Positions 19,217-27,297 of a DNA stretch of 64,000 nucleotides are shown here, in pieces. Where the stretch lies: contig NZ_JAAATY010000008.1 in the NCBI RefSeq assembly GCF_013280595.1, positions 186,001 to 250,000 on the forward strand, read 5' to 3'. Below the pieces are notes generated by a model that did no database searches, was not told the origin of the DNA, and saw only the letters and a program-made list of their open reading frames with translations. Each line of letters begins with the position of its first letter. The stretch's first letter is position 1. The translations under genes were made by a program, and so were the position numbers. Origin of the DNA: Kibdelosporangium persicum. GTDB lineage: Bacteria; Actinomycetota; Actinomycetes; Mycobacteriales; Pseudonocardiaceae.

Positions 19217-19300
19217 CGCGTCACTGTCGCACGCGGTGATGCGGGCCAAGGGCAAGCACCGGGATGGCACACGAAAGAGCGAACCTGTGAAGGAGGCGTG

Positions 19301-20188
19301 ATGTCCGAATCCACGCACGATGCCGTCGTGGTCGGGTACGACGGTTCTCCTGCCGCGCGGCGGGCCGCGCATTGGGCGGCGCGGGAGGCCGCCACGAGGC
19401 GCCGGCGCCTGGTGATCGCGCACGCGTTCCGCTGGCCGTTGACCGAGTTGACCCAGTTGCGCACCGAGGCCCTGGTTCTCTCGGAGGACCCGTTCCGAGG
19501 CGAGTACCAGAACCTCGTGGACGAACTGGTCGAGGAATGCCGCCCGTTGGCGGGCGACAACGAGGTCCAGGGCGAAGTAATCCCCGGTGATCCGGTCGAC
19601 GTGCTCAACAGTCTCGGCACGGACGCGAACCTGCTTGTCCTGGGCTCGTCCGGGCACGGCGCGGTGCACCAGGTCCTGCTCGGCTCCACCTCAGCGGAGC
19701 TTGTGCGGTCGGTGACCACGCCCGTCGTGGTGGTCCGCGAAACCGACAACCCCGCGCGGCACCGCCGTGTCGTCGTCGGTGTCGACGGGTCCGCGACGAG
19801 TACTCGAGCGGTCGATTTCGCGTTCGACTTCGCGACGCGGCACGACGCGGAACTGGTCGCCGTGCACGCGTGGAGCGATCTGCCGCTGGACGCCCTCGGC
19901 GCGGTCCGGGAATGGGACGTGGACTGGAACGAGATCACCGAACAGGCGAAGGTCATCCTGGCCGAGACCGTGGCCGGGCATTCCGCGCGTTACCCGGACG
20001 TGCGGGTGCGCCAGGTCGTGACGATGAGCAAGCCGGTCGAGGCGCTGCTGGAAGAGGGCCAGAAGGCCGACCTGATCGTCGTGGGCAGCCATGGTCGCGG
20101 TGCGGTACGCCGCATGCTGCTGGGTTCGGTCAGCCAGGCCGTCCTGCACTACGCCCAGCGCCCGGTGGCTGTGCTCCGAGAGACCTGA
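19301..20188 (+). CDS. Universal stress protein, tandem UspA domains
   Basis: A 295-aa cytoplasmic protein with two UspA domains, residues about 1-145 and 150-295. Each ends with the ATP-binding G-2x-G-9x-G(S/T) pattern: GSSGHGAVHQVLLGSTS in the first and GSHGRGAVRRMLLGSVS in the second. The first domain begins VVVGYDGSPAARRA, the second VVVGVDGSATSTRA. ATG 19301 follows a perfect AGGAGG (19291-19296). Double-domain ATP-binding Usp proteins in actinobacteria respond to hypoxia or stationary phase; no DosR-type operator was recognised here. Confidence 0.92.
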   Translation: MSESTHDAVVVGYDGSPAARRAAHWAAREAATRRRRLVIAHAFRWPLTELTQLRTEALVLSEDPFRGEYQNLVDELVEECRPLAGDNEVQGEVIPGDPVDVLNSLGTDANLLVLGSSGHGAVHQVLLGSTSAELVRSVTTPVVVVRETDNPARHRRVVVGVDGSATSTRAVDFAFDFATRHDAELVAVHAWSDLPLDALGAVREWDVDWNEITEQAKVILAETVAGHSARYPDVRVRQVVTMSKPVEALLEEGQKADLIVVGSHGRGAVRRMLLGSVSQAVLHYAQRPVAVLRET

Positions 20189-20368
20189 AGCTGTCCACTG
20201 TGGGCGATCATGCACTCGCCGGAGATGCGGGCACTGGTGCCGGCAACGTCCATCGCCGGCGATTTCCTCTCGGTGCGCCGACGAGTGTGGTCGCGGTGGC
20301 AGCGTTCTCCCGCCCCAACGTCAACTCGCCGGCGTTCCGCCAGAACGACATCGTCGCCCGCCCCGTCC

Positions 20369-21256
20369 TCAGGACGCGGTAGCGGGAACGATCCACTTGC
20401 GCAGCCGCGGCGGGAGACGCTTCTCCATGCCGTACGGCTCCAGATGCGCCTGGAAGACCTCGTTGAAGGCGTGCTCGACGCCGTCGGAGTCCCAGACGTC
20501 CCGCTCCAGGATCGGCGCCTTGAAGTACGGCTGCCCGACGATGTGCAGTTGCGGGCCGTTGCAGCGGACCACCTGTCCGGTGATCCCGTGCGCACGGTCG
20601 GACAGCAGGAACAACGCCACGGGCGCGATCCGGCTGGGCGTACGGTCCGGCGGGCACGCCCGCAGGGAGCGCTCCGATTTCCACACCATTCTGGTGTGCG
20701 CCAACGGGCACAGCGCGTTGACGCGGATTCCTGCCTCCTCCATGTCCAGTGCCCACGAGTACGTGAGCGACGCGACCGCGCCTTTGGACGCGGCGTAGAC
20801 GCCGAGTTTGCGTTGTCCCAGATGCGCCCCGGAGGAGACGTTCACGATCGAACCGCCGCCCTGGGCACGCATCTGGCGTGACGCGGCGACGCCCACGTAC
20901 ATCACCCCGAGGACGTTGACTTCGACCAGTTCCCTCATCTGGTCGATGTCCTCGTCCCATGGCAGTGCCTCGTAGTTGACACCCGCGTTGTTGATCAGGC
21001 CGTGCACCGCGCCGAACTCCCGGACGCACAAGTCGACGATCTCCTGTGCCTGGCCGGGATCGGCCACGGAATGGCCGCTGGCGACGGCCCTCCCTCCTTG
21101 CGCGCGGATGTTCTCCGCGGTCCTTTCCGCCAGGTCACCATCGATGTCGTTCACCACGACCGCCGCCCCCGCATGGGCGGCGTGCAGCGCGAACGCCTCG
21201 CCGAGGCCGCGCCCGGCCCCGGTGATGACCACTGCCTTCCCGTCCAAGAACCTCAT
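20369..21256 (-). CDS. Short-chain dehydrogenase/reductase
   Basis: Classical SDR of 295 aa. It has the NAD(P)-binding TGAGRGLGEAF, the acidic VVVNDID after beta-2 that favours NAD, the NNAG motif in GLINNAGVNYEALPW, catalytic Ser in VNVSSGAHLG and YAASK (Tyr/Lys). Its C-terminus is about 45 residues longer than a minimal SDR. The frame extends to 21364, but ATG 21256 (MRFLDGKAVVITGAG) gives the standard start; a GACACT box 6 nt before it fits a leaderless mRNA. It converges with the universal stress gene across 180 nt in which no other gene is evident. The substrate is unknown. Confidence 0.88.
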   Translation of the reverse strand: MRFLDGKAVVITGAGRGLGEAFALHAAHAGAAVVVNDIDGDLAERTAENIRAQGGRAVASGHSVADPGQAQEIVDLCVREFGAVHGLINNAGVNYEALPWDEDIDQMRELVEVNVLGVMYVGVAASRQMRAQGGGSIVNVSSGAHLGQRKLGVYAASKGAVASLTYSWALDMEEAGIRVNALCPLAHTRMVWKSERSLRACPPDRTPSRIAPVALFLLSDRAHGITGQVVRCNGPQLHIVGQPYFKAPILERDVWDSDGVEHAFNEVFQAHLEPYGMEKRLPPRLRKWIVPATAS

Positions 21257-21623
21257 GCGTCCAGTGTCGACACCCGGCGTGGACCCGAATGGGTGACCGG
21301 CGGCGAACGGTCTGGACATTGCGCCAAACGCGCCAACGAGTTCACCCGCACCGTAGAGCCGCACCTATCACCGAACAACCCGAAGATGTGAAGCAACTGC
21401 CGGTTTCCGGCGAGAAGTTGCCGGTCCCAGATCAAGGCCCACGGCATAAACACAGTTCAGAACCGCTACGAAGCTGCCGTTGAACAGCGTTCGGAAGTAT
21501 AGGGAATCTTCACTGGAGATCCACTGCCGCAGACTAACGTTCCAGATGCCCGGAAGGCGTATTACGGCATCGGGGGGTATGTCGTAATACGCACCGGGCA
21601 TCTGAAGGGATCACCAGACGGCC
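21257..21623. other. Intergenic region, no gene seen
   Basis: These 367 nt separate the SDR start from the end of the SARP-type regulator, both on the minus strand. Open frames here lack normal codon bias. The only clear structure is the large hairpin at 21543-21604; the right end of the SDR promoter lies near 21257-21275. Confidence 0.5.
21543..21604 (-). terminator. Large 62-nt hairpin after the SARP-type regulator
   Basis: The outer stem CAGATGCCCGG (21543-21553) pairs with CCGGGCATCTG (21594-21604). After a small asymmetric bulge the inner stem GCGTATTACG (21557-21566) pairs with CGTAATACGC (21583-21592), extended by 4 pairs including one G-U, closing on a loop of 8 nt. It starts 20 nt past the stop of the minus-strand regulator, so it probably terminates that transcript. 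Confidence 0.65.
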
Positions 21624-24600
21624 TCAGTGGTCGTCGGCCGGGGGTACACCGAGCGCGGTGAATATCGCTTCGGCGGCACCGCGCTCGACCAACGCGTCAC
21701 CGGTCTCCCCCAGGCCGTGCAGCACCTGCCCCTTGGCCTGGCGCGCCCAGGCCTCCACCAGCCGCTGGCCCGTTTTCCGCGCGATCGTCAGCGCCTGCTG
21801 GGCGTGGTCGTACGCCCGGGAGAAGTCGTTGAAGGCAAGGTGGCCCAACGCGAGGACCGTCAACGCGCGTGCCTCCAACAGGCGCATACCCGAGTCGCGC
21901 ATGACGGCCAGGGCGTCTCGTGCGGCCGTGAGCGCCTCGGCGACGTGACCGGACCGGCGTAAGGCCGCGGACATCCCGATCAGCACTGAGGTCTCGCCGT
22001 ACCGGAACTCGATGTCCCTGGCCAGTTGCAGCGCCTCCCGGTAGTGGCTTAGCGCGATGTCCGTGTGACCACGGCGCATGTGCGCGGTCGCCACGATGTC
22101 CAGGCCGCTGACCTCGTGGCGCCGCTCCCCCAACTGGCGCCCCTGCGTGATCCCGGTCCGCGCCAGGACGACCGCGCGGCGGTAGCGGCCGGCGTCGCAG
22201 TGGGTCTCCGCGAGACAGATGATCGTGCTGACCTCGCCGTGCCGGTCGCCGAGCTGACGGCACGTCGCGAGCGCCCGCAGGTGGCATTGGACGGAGTTGT
22301 CCAGCTCGCCCATGGCCCAGTGCGCGAGCCCGGCTCCGTTCAACGCCCGGGCTTCCACGTATCGGTTGCCGAGTTCGCGGGCCAACGTGATGGACTGCTT
22401 GTGCCAGCTCAACGCCTGGTCCGGGCGGCCGAGCGACAACTGTGCGACGCCGACGTAGTTCAGGCCGGTCGCCTCACCGACCCGGTTGCCGGTCTCCCGG
22501 TTGATGGTCAGCGCCTGCGAGTAGTAGCTGGCCGCCTGCGCGGGCCTGCCCAGCTGCGAGTGCACGCGGCCGAGGTTGTGCAGCGAAGCCGCCTCACCGG
22601 CCCGGTTGCCGATCCGGCGATTGAGGGCCAGCGCGTCGTTGTGGTGCATGATCGCGCGCTGGTAGTCGCTGAGGTTGTAGTAGACGAGCCCGAGGATGTC
22701 GAGCATGGACGCCTCGGCCAGCCGGTCGCCCTCCTGCCGGGCCGCTTCGAGCGCCACGTGGCAGATCTCCAGCCCGTCCACCCCATGCCCGCGGCTGATG
22801 AAGTACCCGCGCAGCACGTCGGTGATCTGCCAGGCGTACCGGCGCGGCCCGTTGGCCGCCGCCCAGTTCACCGCCGCGATCAGGTTGGGGCGCTCGGCGT
22901 CGAGCCAGCTGATCGCTTCGGTCTCGTCGGCCAGCACGACCACGTGCGCGCCTTCGGCCATCTTGGGCACGGGCAACCGCGAGGTGTCCGGGAACAGCAG
23001 GCTCGTCGCCGCGTGGGCGGTGTGCAGGTAGAAGTCCAGCAAACGGTCCAGCGCCCCGGCCACGTCGTCCTCGCGTGCGCGGAGGCCCGCGTATTCGGCC
23101 AGCAGGTCATGCAGTCCGTAACGGTCGCCGGATTCCGGGTGCACGAGGTTGGCCGAGACGAGGTGCCCCAGGCCCCGGCGGACTTTGGCCGGAGTGCTCC
23201 CGGTCAGGGCGATCGCGGCGTCGACCGAGAAGTCCGAGCCGGGGATCAGGCCGAGCAGCCGGAACAGGTTCCGCGAATCCGGTTCGAGCTGGGCGTACGA
23301 CAGGTCGAACGCGGCTTGGACCGCGCCCTGCTCGTCGCCCTCGACGGTCAGCCCGGCGAGCCTGCCCTGCCTGCGAAGGTCCGCGGTGTACGCCGCGATC
23401 TCGGTGTGCGGACCGGAGTTGATGTTGGCTCCCGCGATCCGCAGCGCCAGCGGCAGATAGGCGCAGGCCTCCAGCAGATCCGCGACCGAGCCCGCTTCCT
23501 CGCGCACCCGGTCCACGCCGATGCTGCGTTCAAGCAAGGCCCGGGCTTCGTCTGGGTGCAGGCCGTCCAGCGCGAGCCGGTACGCCCCTTCCCGCGCCGA
23601 CAACCCGCCGAGCCGGCCGCGGCTCGTCACGAGGACCAGGCATCCCGCGCTGCCCGGCAGCAGCGGCCGGACCTGGTCGACGCCGCCGGCGTTGTCCAGC
23701 ACGATCAGCACCCGGCGGTTGGCCAGCAACGTCCGGTACAGGCCCATGCCCTCCTCGACGTCGATCGGGACCTGCTCGGCCGGTACGCCCAGGGCGTGCA
23801 GGAACCGGGACAACGCGTCGAGTGGCCGAACTGGCGCGCCAGAGGCGTAACCGCGCAGGTCGACGTACAGCTGGCCGTCCGGATACCGGTCGCGGACCCG
23901 GTGCGCCCAGTGCACGGCCAACGCCGTCTTGCCGACTCCCGCGATGCCTTCGATGGTCACGATGACCACGGCGCTGGCCTGGCTGCCTTCCGGAACCAGC
24001 GCGTCCAGGGCCTCGATCTGGGCCTCACGGCCGGCGAACCCGGTGACGTCCGCGGGCAGCTGAGCCGGGATGCTGTGGCCCGTCGACGGCGACACGGCCG
24101 CGGCCGTCGGGGCTTCCCGCTGCAGAATCCGCAGGTGGGCGTCGCGCATCTCCACGCCCGGCCGGACGCCGAGTTCGTCGGCCAGCCGGTCCCGTACCTC
24201 GCCGAACAGGCGCAACGCGGCGGCCTGCTGACCGGATCCGGCCAACGCCAGCATCAGCCTCGCGTTGAGGCCTTCGTGCAGTCCGCCGTGCAGCGGGTCC
24301 TCACCGGTCAGCCGCTGCAACTGGACGGCGGCCTGCTCGTGCTGGCCGAGCGCCATGGCCAGGTCGGCGTAGCTCAGCGCGGTGGCCAGGCGGCGCTGCG
24401 CGAGTGCCATCGCGGCCGGATGCTGGCGCAGCCGGTCGGGCAAGTCGGACAGCACGCCACCGCGCCAGCACTGCAGGGCCTCGACGAAGTTCGCCTCGGC
24501 GGTGTGCGGATCGTCGTTCGCCAGCACCCGCGCCCGGGTGGCCAGTTCGTCGAACCGCAACGAGTCCAGCCCGGTCGCGTCCACTTTCAGCAGGTAGCCG

Positions 24601-25058
24601 CCGTGTGCCGCGGCGATCGGCTGGGCCGGGTCCAACGAACGTCTAAGACGTGCGACATATGTATAAACGAGGTTCATCGAGGACTTGGGCGGGTGGTCGC
24701 CCCACAGGACGTCCACGATCTCCTCGCGGGTGACCACCCGGTTGGGCTGCAGCGCGAGCAACGCCAGCAGGGAGCGCGGCATCGAGGGCCCGATGTCGAC
24801 CGGGCCCGCGCCGGTCCGCACGCTCAACGGCCCCAGCACGCCGATCCGCAGCTCGGTGCGGCCGTCCAGGACGAGCCCGACGACCTCGGCGAGCCGGCGC
24901 ATCGACGCCGGACGTGGCTTGGCCACGCGGCCTTGCTCGATGTACCGCACCGCTCGGACGCTCACTTCGGCCCGGTCGGCCAGCTCCTGCTGGGTCAGCC
25001 CAGCACGGACCCGGTGAGCACGCAGCAGCTCACCCAATTCGTTCGGGCCGGACGGCAT
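21624..25058 (-). CDS. XRE-SARP (AfsR-like) regulator with NB-ARC and TPR domains
   Basis: A large regulator of 1144 aa with four parts. Residues 5-62 are an XRE-type HTH (LGELLRAHRVRAGLTQQELA). Residues 70-320 are a SARP region: an OmpR-like winged helix (RIGVLGPLSV, SLLALLALQPNRVVTREEI) and a bacterial transcriptional activation domain. Residues 340-700 form an NB-ARC ATPase with Walker A GIAGVGKT (371-378) and a GVDQVRPLLPGSAGCLVLVTSR segment. The rest is a long series of TPRs with repeated RxGN-R-GEA-L motifs. AfsR-type proteins activate secondary metabolism. The ATG at 25058 has CAGGA 8 nt upstream; longer frames overlap the divergent gene. The extra N-terminal XRE domain is unusual for AfsR. 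Confidence 0.9.
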   Translation of the reverse strand: MPSGPNELGELLRAHRVRAGLTQQELADRAEVSVRAVRYIEQGRVAKPRPASMRRLAEVVGLVLDGRTELRIGVLGPLSVRTGAGPVDIGPSMPRSLLALLALQPNRVVTREEIVDVLWGDHPPKSSMNLVYTYVARLRRSLDPAQPIAAAHGGYLLKVDATGLDSLRFDELATRARVLANDDPHTAEANFVEALQCWRGGVLSDLPDRLRQHPAAMALAQRRLATALSYADLAMALGQHEQAAVQLQRLTGEDPLHGGLHEGLNARLMLALAGSGQQAAALRLFGEVRDRLADELGVRPGVEMRDAHLRILQREAPTAAAVSPSTGHSIPAQLPADVTGFAGREAQIEALDALVPEGSQASAVVIVTIEGIAGVGKTALAVHWAHRVRDRYPDGQLYVDLRGYASGAPVRPLDALSRFLHALGVPAEQVPIDVEEGMGLYRTLLANRRVLIVLDNAGGVDQVRPLLPGSAGCLVLVTSRGRLGGLSAREGAYRLALDGLHPDEARALLERSIGVDRVREEAGSVADLLEACAYLPLALRIAGANINSGPHTEIAAYTADLRRQGRLAGLTVEGDEQGAVQAAFDLSYAQLEPDSRNLFRLLGLIPGSDFSVDAAIALTGSTPAKVRRGLGHLVSANLVHPESGDRYGLHDLLAEYAGLRAREDDVAGALDRLLDFYLHTAHAATSLLFPDTSRLPVPKMAEGAHVVVLADETEAISWLDAERPNLIAAVNWAAANGPRRYAWQITDVLRGYFISRGHGVDGLEICHVALEAARQEGDRLAEASMLDILGLVYYNLSDYQRAIMHHNDALALNRRIGNRAGEAASLHNLGRVHSQLGRPAQAASYYSQALTINRETGNRVGEATGLNYVGVAQLSLGRPDQALSWHKQSITLARELGNRYVEARALNGAGLAHWAMGELDNSVQCHLRALATCRQLGDRHGEVSTIICLAETHCDAGRYRRAVVLARTGITQGRQLGERRHEVSGLDIVATAHMRRGHTDIALSHYREALQLARDIEFRYGETSVLIGMSAALRRSGHVAEALTAARDALAVMRDSGMRLLEARALTVLALGHLAFNDFSRAYDHAQQALTIARKTGQRLVEAWARQAKGQVLHGLGETGDALVERGAAEAIFTALGVPPADDH

Positions 25059-25140
25059 ACCGATGATCCTGCCGGAACAACCCGGCCAGCCATACCGGAC
25101 CGGTGGGGCAACCCTTACCGCGACATCGCGGCCAGAACGG

Positions 25141-25152
25141 TAGTTTCGGCGT
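25141..25152 (+). promoter_or_regulatory. -10 box TAGTTT, leaderless start
   Basis: TAGTTT at 25141-25146 stands exactly 6 nt before the GTG at 25153, the spacing of leaderless actinobacterial transcripts. No Shine-Dalgarno precedes the gene. Confidence 0.55.
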
Positions 25153-27087
25153 GTGCGCAGGTTACTGGGGGTGCTGGCGGTCACGATCGCGGCTTTGGCT
25201 TTCGGAATAGTGGCGTCCCGCCCGGCGCCGCCCCCGGCGGAGGTCCCGCCGGGCGGTGACCTCGCCGCGGCCGCGCGCACGATCGAGGCGTTGCTGGACC
25301 CCACGTCCGGCGTGGATCCGATCGCCTTGTTGCCCGCCGACTTCTCCGCCGTGGAGAGGGTCGTACCGGGCCGGATGCGTGCGCCGGACGGAACAATGCG
25401 CGCGGTCCACGTGGACGGCGGATGTTCCACACCATTGGGTGACGAGAACACCCGCTGGGATTACAGCGTCGGCTGCAAAGCACATGATCTGGGCTACGAC
25501 CTGCTGCGGTATGCCGAGAAAAAGGGCCACCCGTTGCCCGCCGACCTGCGGCGCCGGCTGGACGACCAACTGTCGCGCGACATGCACAAGCAGTGTGAGC
25601 TCAATCCGCAGAACTCAGCCGGCGCGTGCCGCATGGTCGCCGACATCTACACGGTCGGCCTGGTGGTCAACTCCTGGCACCAACGGTGGGGCCCGCCGCG
25701 AGCCGAACCGATCTCGTCGTGGGCCGTCGGCCTGCTCGTGGTGGTCTTCCTGCTCGCCGGACGACCACCGTGGTCACGTTTCCGCAGGCCAGCCCCTGGC
25801 TCACCAGAAGAGCCACCGGTCGACTACATGTCGATGCTGCGAGTGGTGAGCATGGCCGGGATCGTCGTCGGGGAGACCGTCCTCGCGTTCACGCAGGCCA
25901 GCGCCTTCTGGTTGCTCCAACTCGCGCCGTTGCTGTTCTTCGCGGGCGGCCACGCGAACCTCGTCGCCTGGCGTTCCGCCGACGGCGACTACGGGTCGTA
26001 CCTGGCGATCCGGATCCACGCCCTGCTCAGACCTGTCTTCGCCTTCGTGCTGGCGTGGTTGCTGATCCCGCTGACCCTGGAGTTGCTGGACGCGCCCGAG
26101 AACTCGATCGCCTCGGTCGGGTCGCTGGTGCTCGAGCCGCTCTGGGTGCTGGGCATCTTCCTGATCACGGTCGCCGCGTGCCCCGCGATGGAGTGGCTGT
26201 ACGAGCGGTTCAAGGCCGCCGTGCCCGTGATCTTCCTGGCCGGATCGACCGCCGTGCACGCGGCCGGATCGACGGACGCCTACCTCTTGGTCAGCGGTGT
26301 GCTGCTGGCTCTCGGATTCGGCCAGCTGGCGTTCCACTGGGAGGACGGCCCGCTACGCCACGTGCCCAGGCGGCTGCTGGCCGGAACGGCTGTCGCGGCC
26401 TTGGTCGGGTTCGTGGTCCTCGGGTACCTGCCGTTGCTCGGGATCGCCCAGGTCAGCCTGGCGTGCACGGTCCGGAGGTTCGAGTGGGTCCCGGTCAGGG
26501 CCGTCGCATTCCTCCGGTCCCGGCCGATGACGGTCTACCTCGTCTACGTCGGGATCGTGCTGTTGTTCGCCGGACTGACCAGTTCGGCCGGAGTCGACTG
26601 GTTCAGCCTGCCGCGCACCTGGCTGGCGATCTCGATGATCACCGCGGCGACCCTGGTCGCGTTCCTCTGGTACGAGCGGCGGCCGCGCCCGGTGGCCGAA
26701 CTGGCGGGCCCGATCAGCGGCGTGCAGACGCTGGCGTGCACCCTCGGTGTCGGATACGCGACACTCGGGGTTCTCGGGTTCGCCGTCACCGGCGTGACCT
26801 GGCAAGTCGGCGCGCCCGCGTTGCTGGGCATGGCGCTGGACCCGCTGGCCAACCTGATCCACCTGATGCTCGGCGGCTACCTGCTGCACGTGGTGCACAG
26901 CGAGAAAACCGGCAAGATCTGGCCATGGTTGCTCACGGCGGCGGCCTGCGTCCCGCCGATGCTGTCCACCTGGAGTCCGTTCGGGACAGTCGTCCACGGC
27001 GCCACCATCGCGGTGGCTATCGGTGTTGCGGGCCACGTCACGGTGCTCAGGTTCCGGACCAAGGCGGACGTCGTGAGCGCTAGGTAG
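25153..27087 (+). CDS. Membrane protein: phospholipase A2 domain fused to degenerate acyltransferase-3-like region
   Basis: A 644-aa protein with a Sec signal or first membrane segment (residues 3-22). Residues about 85-180 form a prokaryotic secreted phospholipase A2 domain (Phospholip_A2_3 type): GCSTPLGDENTRWDYSVGC, then KAHDLGYDLLRYA with the catalytic His111-Asp112 pair, an Asp in DDQLSRDMHKQC, and several Cys. About ten hydrophobic helices follow. The region from 227 resembles acyltransferase-3 proteins (YMSMLRVVSMAGIVVGE, LLFFAGGHANLVAW, SRPMTVYLVY), but the usual GH and YLWH histidines are replaced by GE and YLVY. The last part (DPLANLIHLMLGGYLL) recalls DUF4383. It could hydrolyse phospholipids outside the membrane; the membrane part's role is unknown. 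Divergent from the SARP gene. Confidence 0.72.
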   Translation: MRRLLGVLAVTIAALAFGIVASRPAPPPAEVPPGGDLAAAARTIEALLDPTSGVDPIALLPADFSAVERVVPGRMRAPDGTMRAVHVDGGCSTPLGDENTRWDYSVGCKAHDLGYDLLRYAEKKGHPLPADLRRRLDDQLSRDMHKQCELNPQNSAGACRMVADIYTVGLVVNSWHQRWGPPRAEPISSWAVGLLVVVFLLAGRPPWSRFRRPAPGSPEEPPVDYMSMLRVVSMAGIVVGETVLAFTQASAFWLLQLAPLLFFAGGHANLVAWRSADGDYGSYLAIRIHALLRPVFAFVLAWLLIPLTLELLDAPENSIASVGSLVLEPLWVLGIFLITVAACPAMEWLYERFKAAVPVIFLAGSTAVHAAGSTDAYLLVSGVLLALGFGQLAFHWEDGPLRHVPRRLLAGTAVAALVGFVVLGYLPLLGIAQVSLACTVRRFEWVPVRAVAFLRSRPMTVYLVYVGIVLLFAGLTSSAGVDWFSLPRTWLAISMITAATLVAFLWYERRPRPVAELAGPISGVQTLACTLGVGYATLGVLGFAVTGVTWQVGAPALLGMALDPLANLIHLMLGGYLLHVVHSEKTGKIWPWLLTAAACVPPMLSTWSPFGTVVHGATIAVAIGVAGHVTVLRFRTKADVVSAR

Positions 27088-27297
27088 CCTCATATGGATG
27101 TGGCGCACAAAACGCGCCATCCGGGGTCAGAGGAGTTGCCGCAGGTCAGGGACTACGGGACCGACGGCGGCGCGCCGTATCACGATGTGGTCGACACCCC
27201 GGGCGCGAGGGTGTGCCACCCTACCGACAACCGGATGCCCTCCCTAAGCGTCCGATAGGTAGTTGGGAAGCACCAGCCGAGCTGACAGGAGAGGTAG

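Noticed and set aside
19217-19669. N-terminal extension of the PucR-type regulator
   Set aside because: It overlaps the universal stress gene; the PucR domain begins directly at GTG 19216.
20189-20368. Possible small gene between the universal stress gene and the SDR
   Set aside because: Open frames exist on both strands but lack consistent codon bias, a start signal or any known motif.
22065-25259. 1064-codon plus-strand frame
   Set aside because: Antisense to the SARP regulator, low-complexity Arg/Val/Gln sequence without domains.
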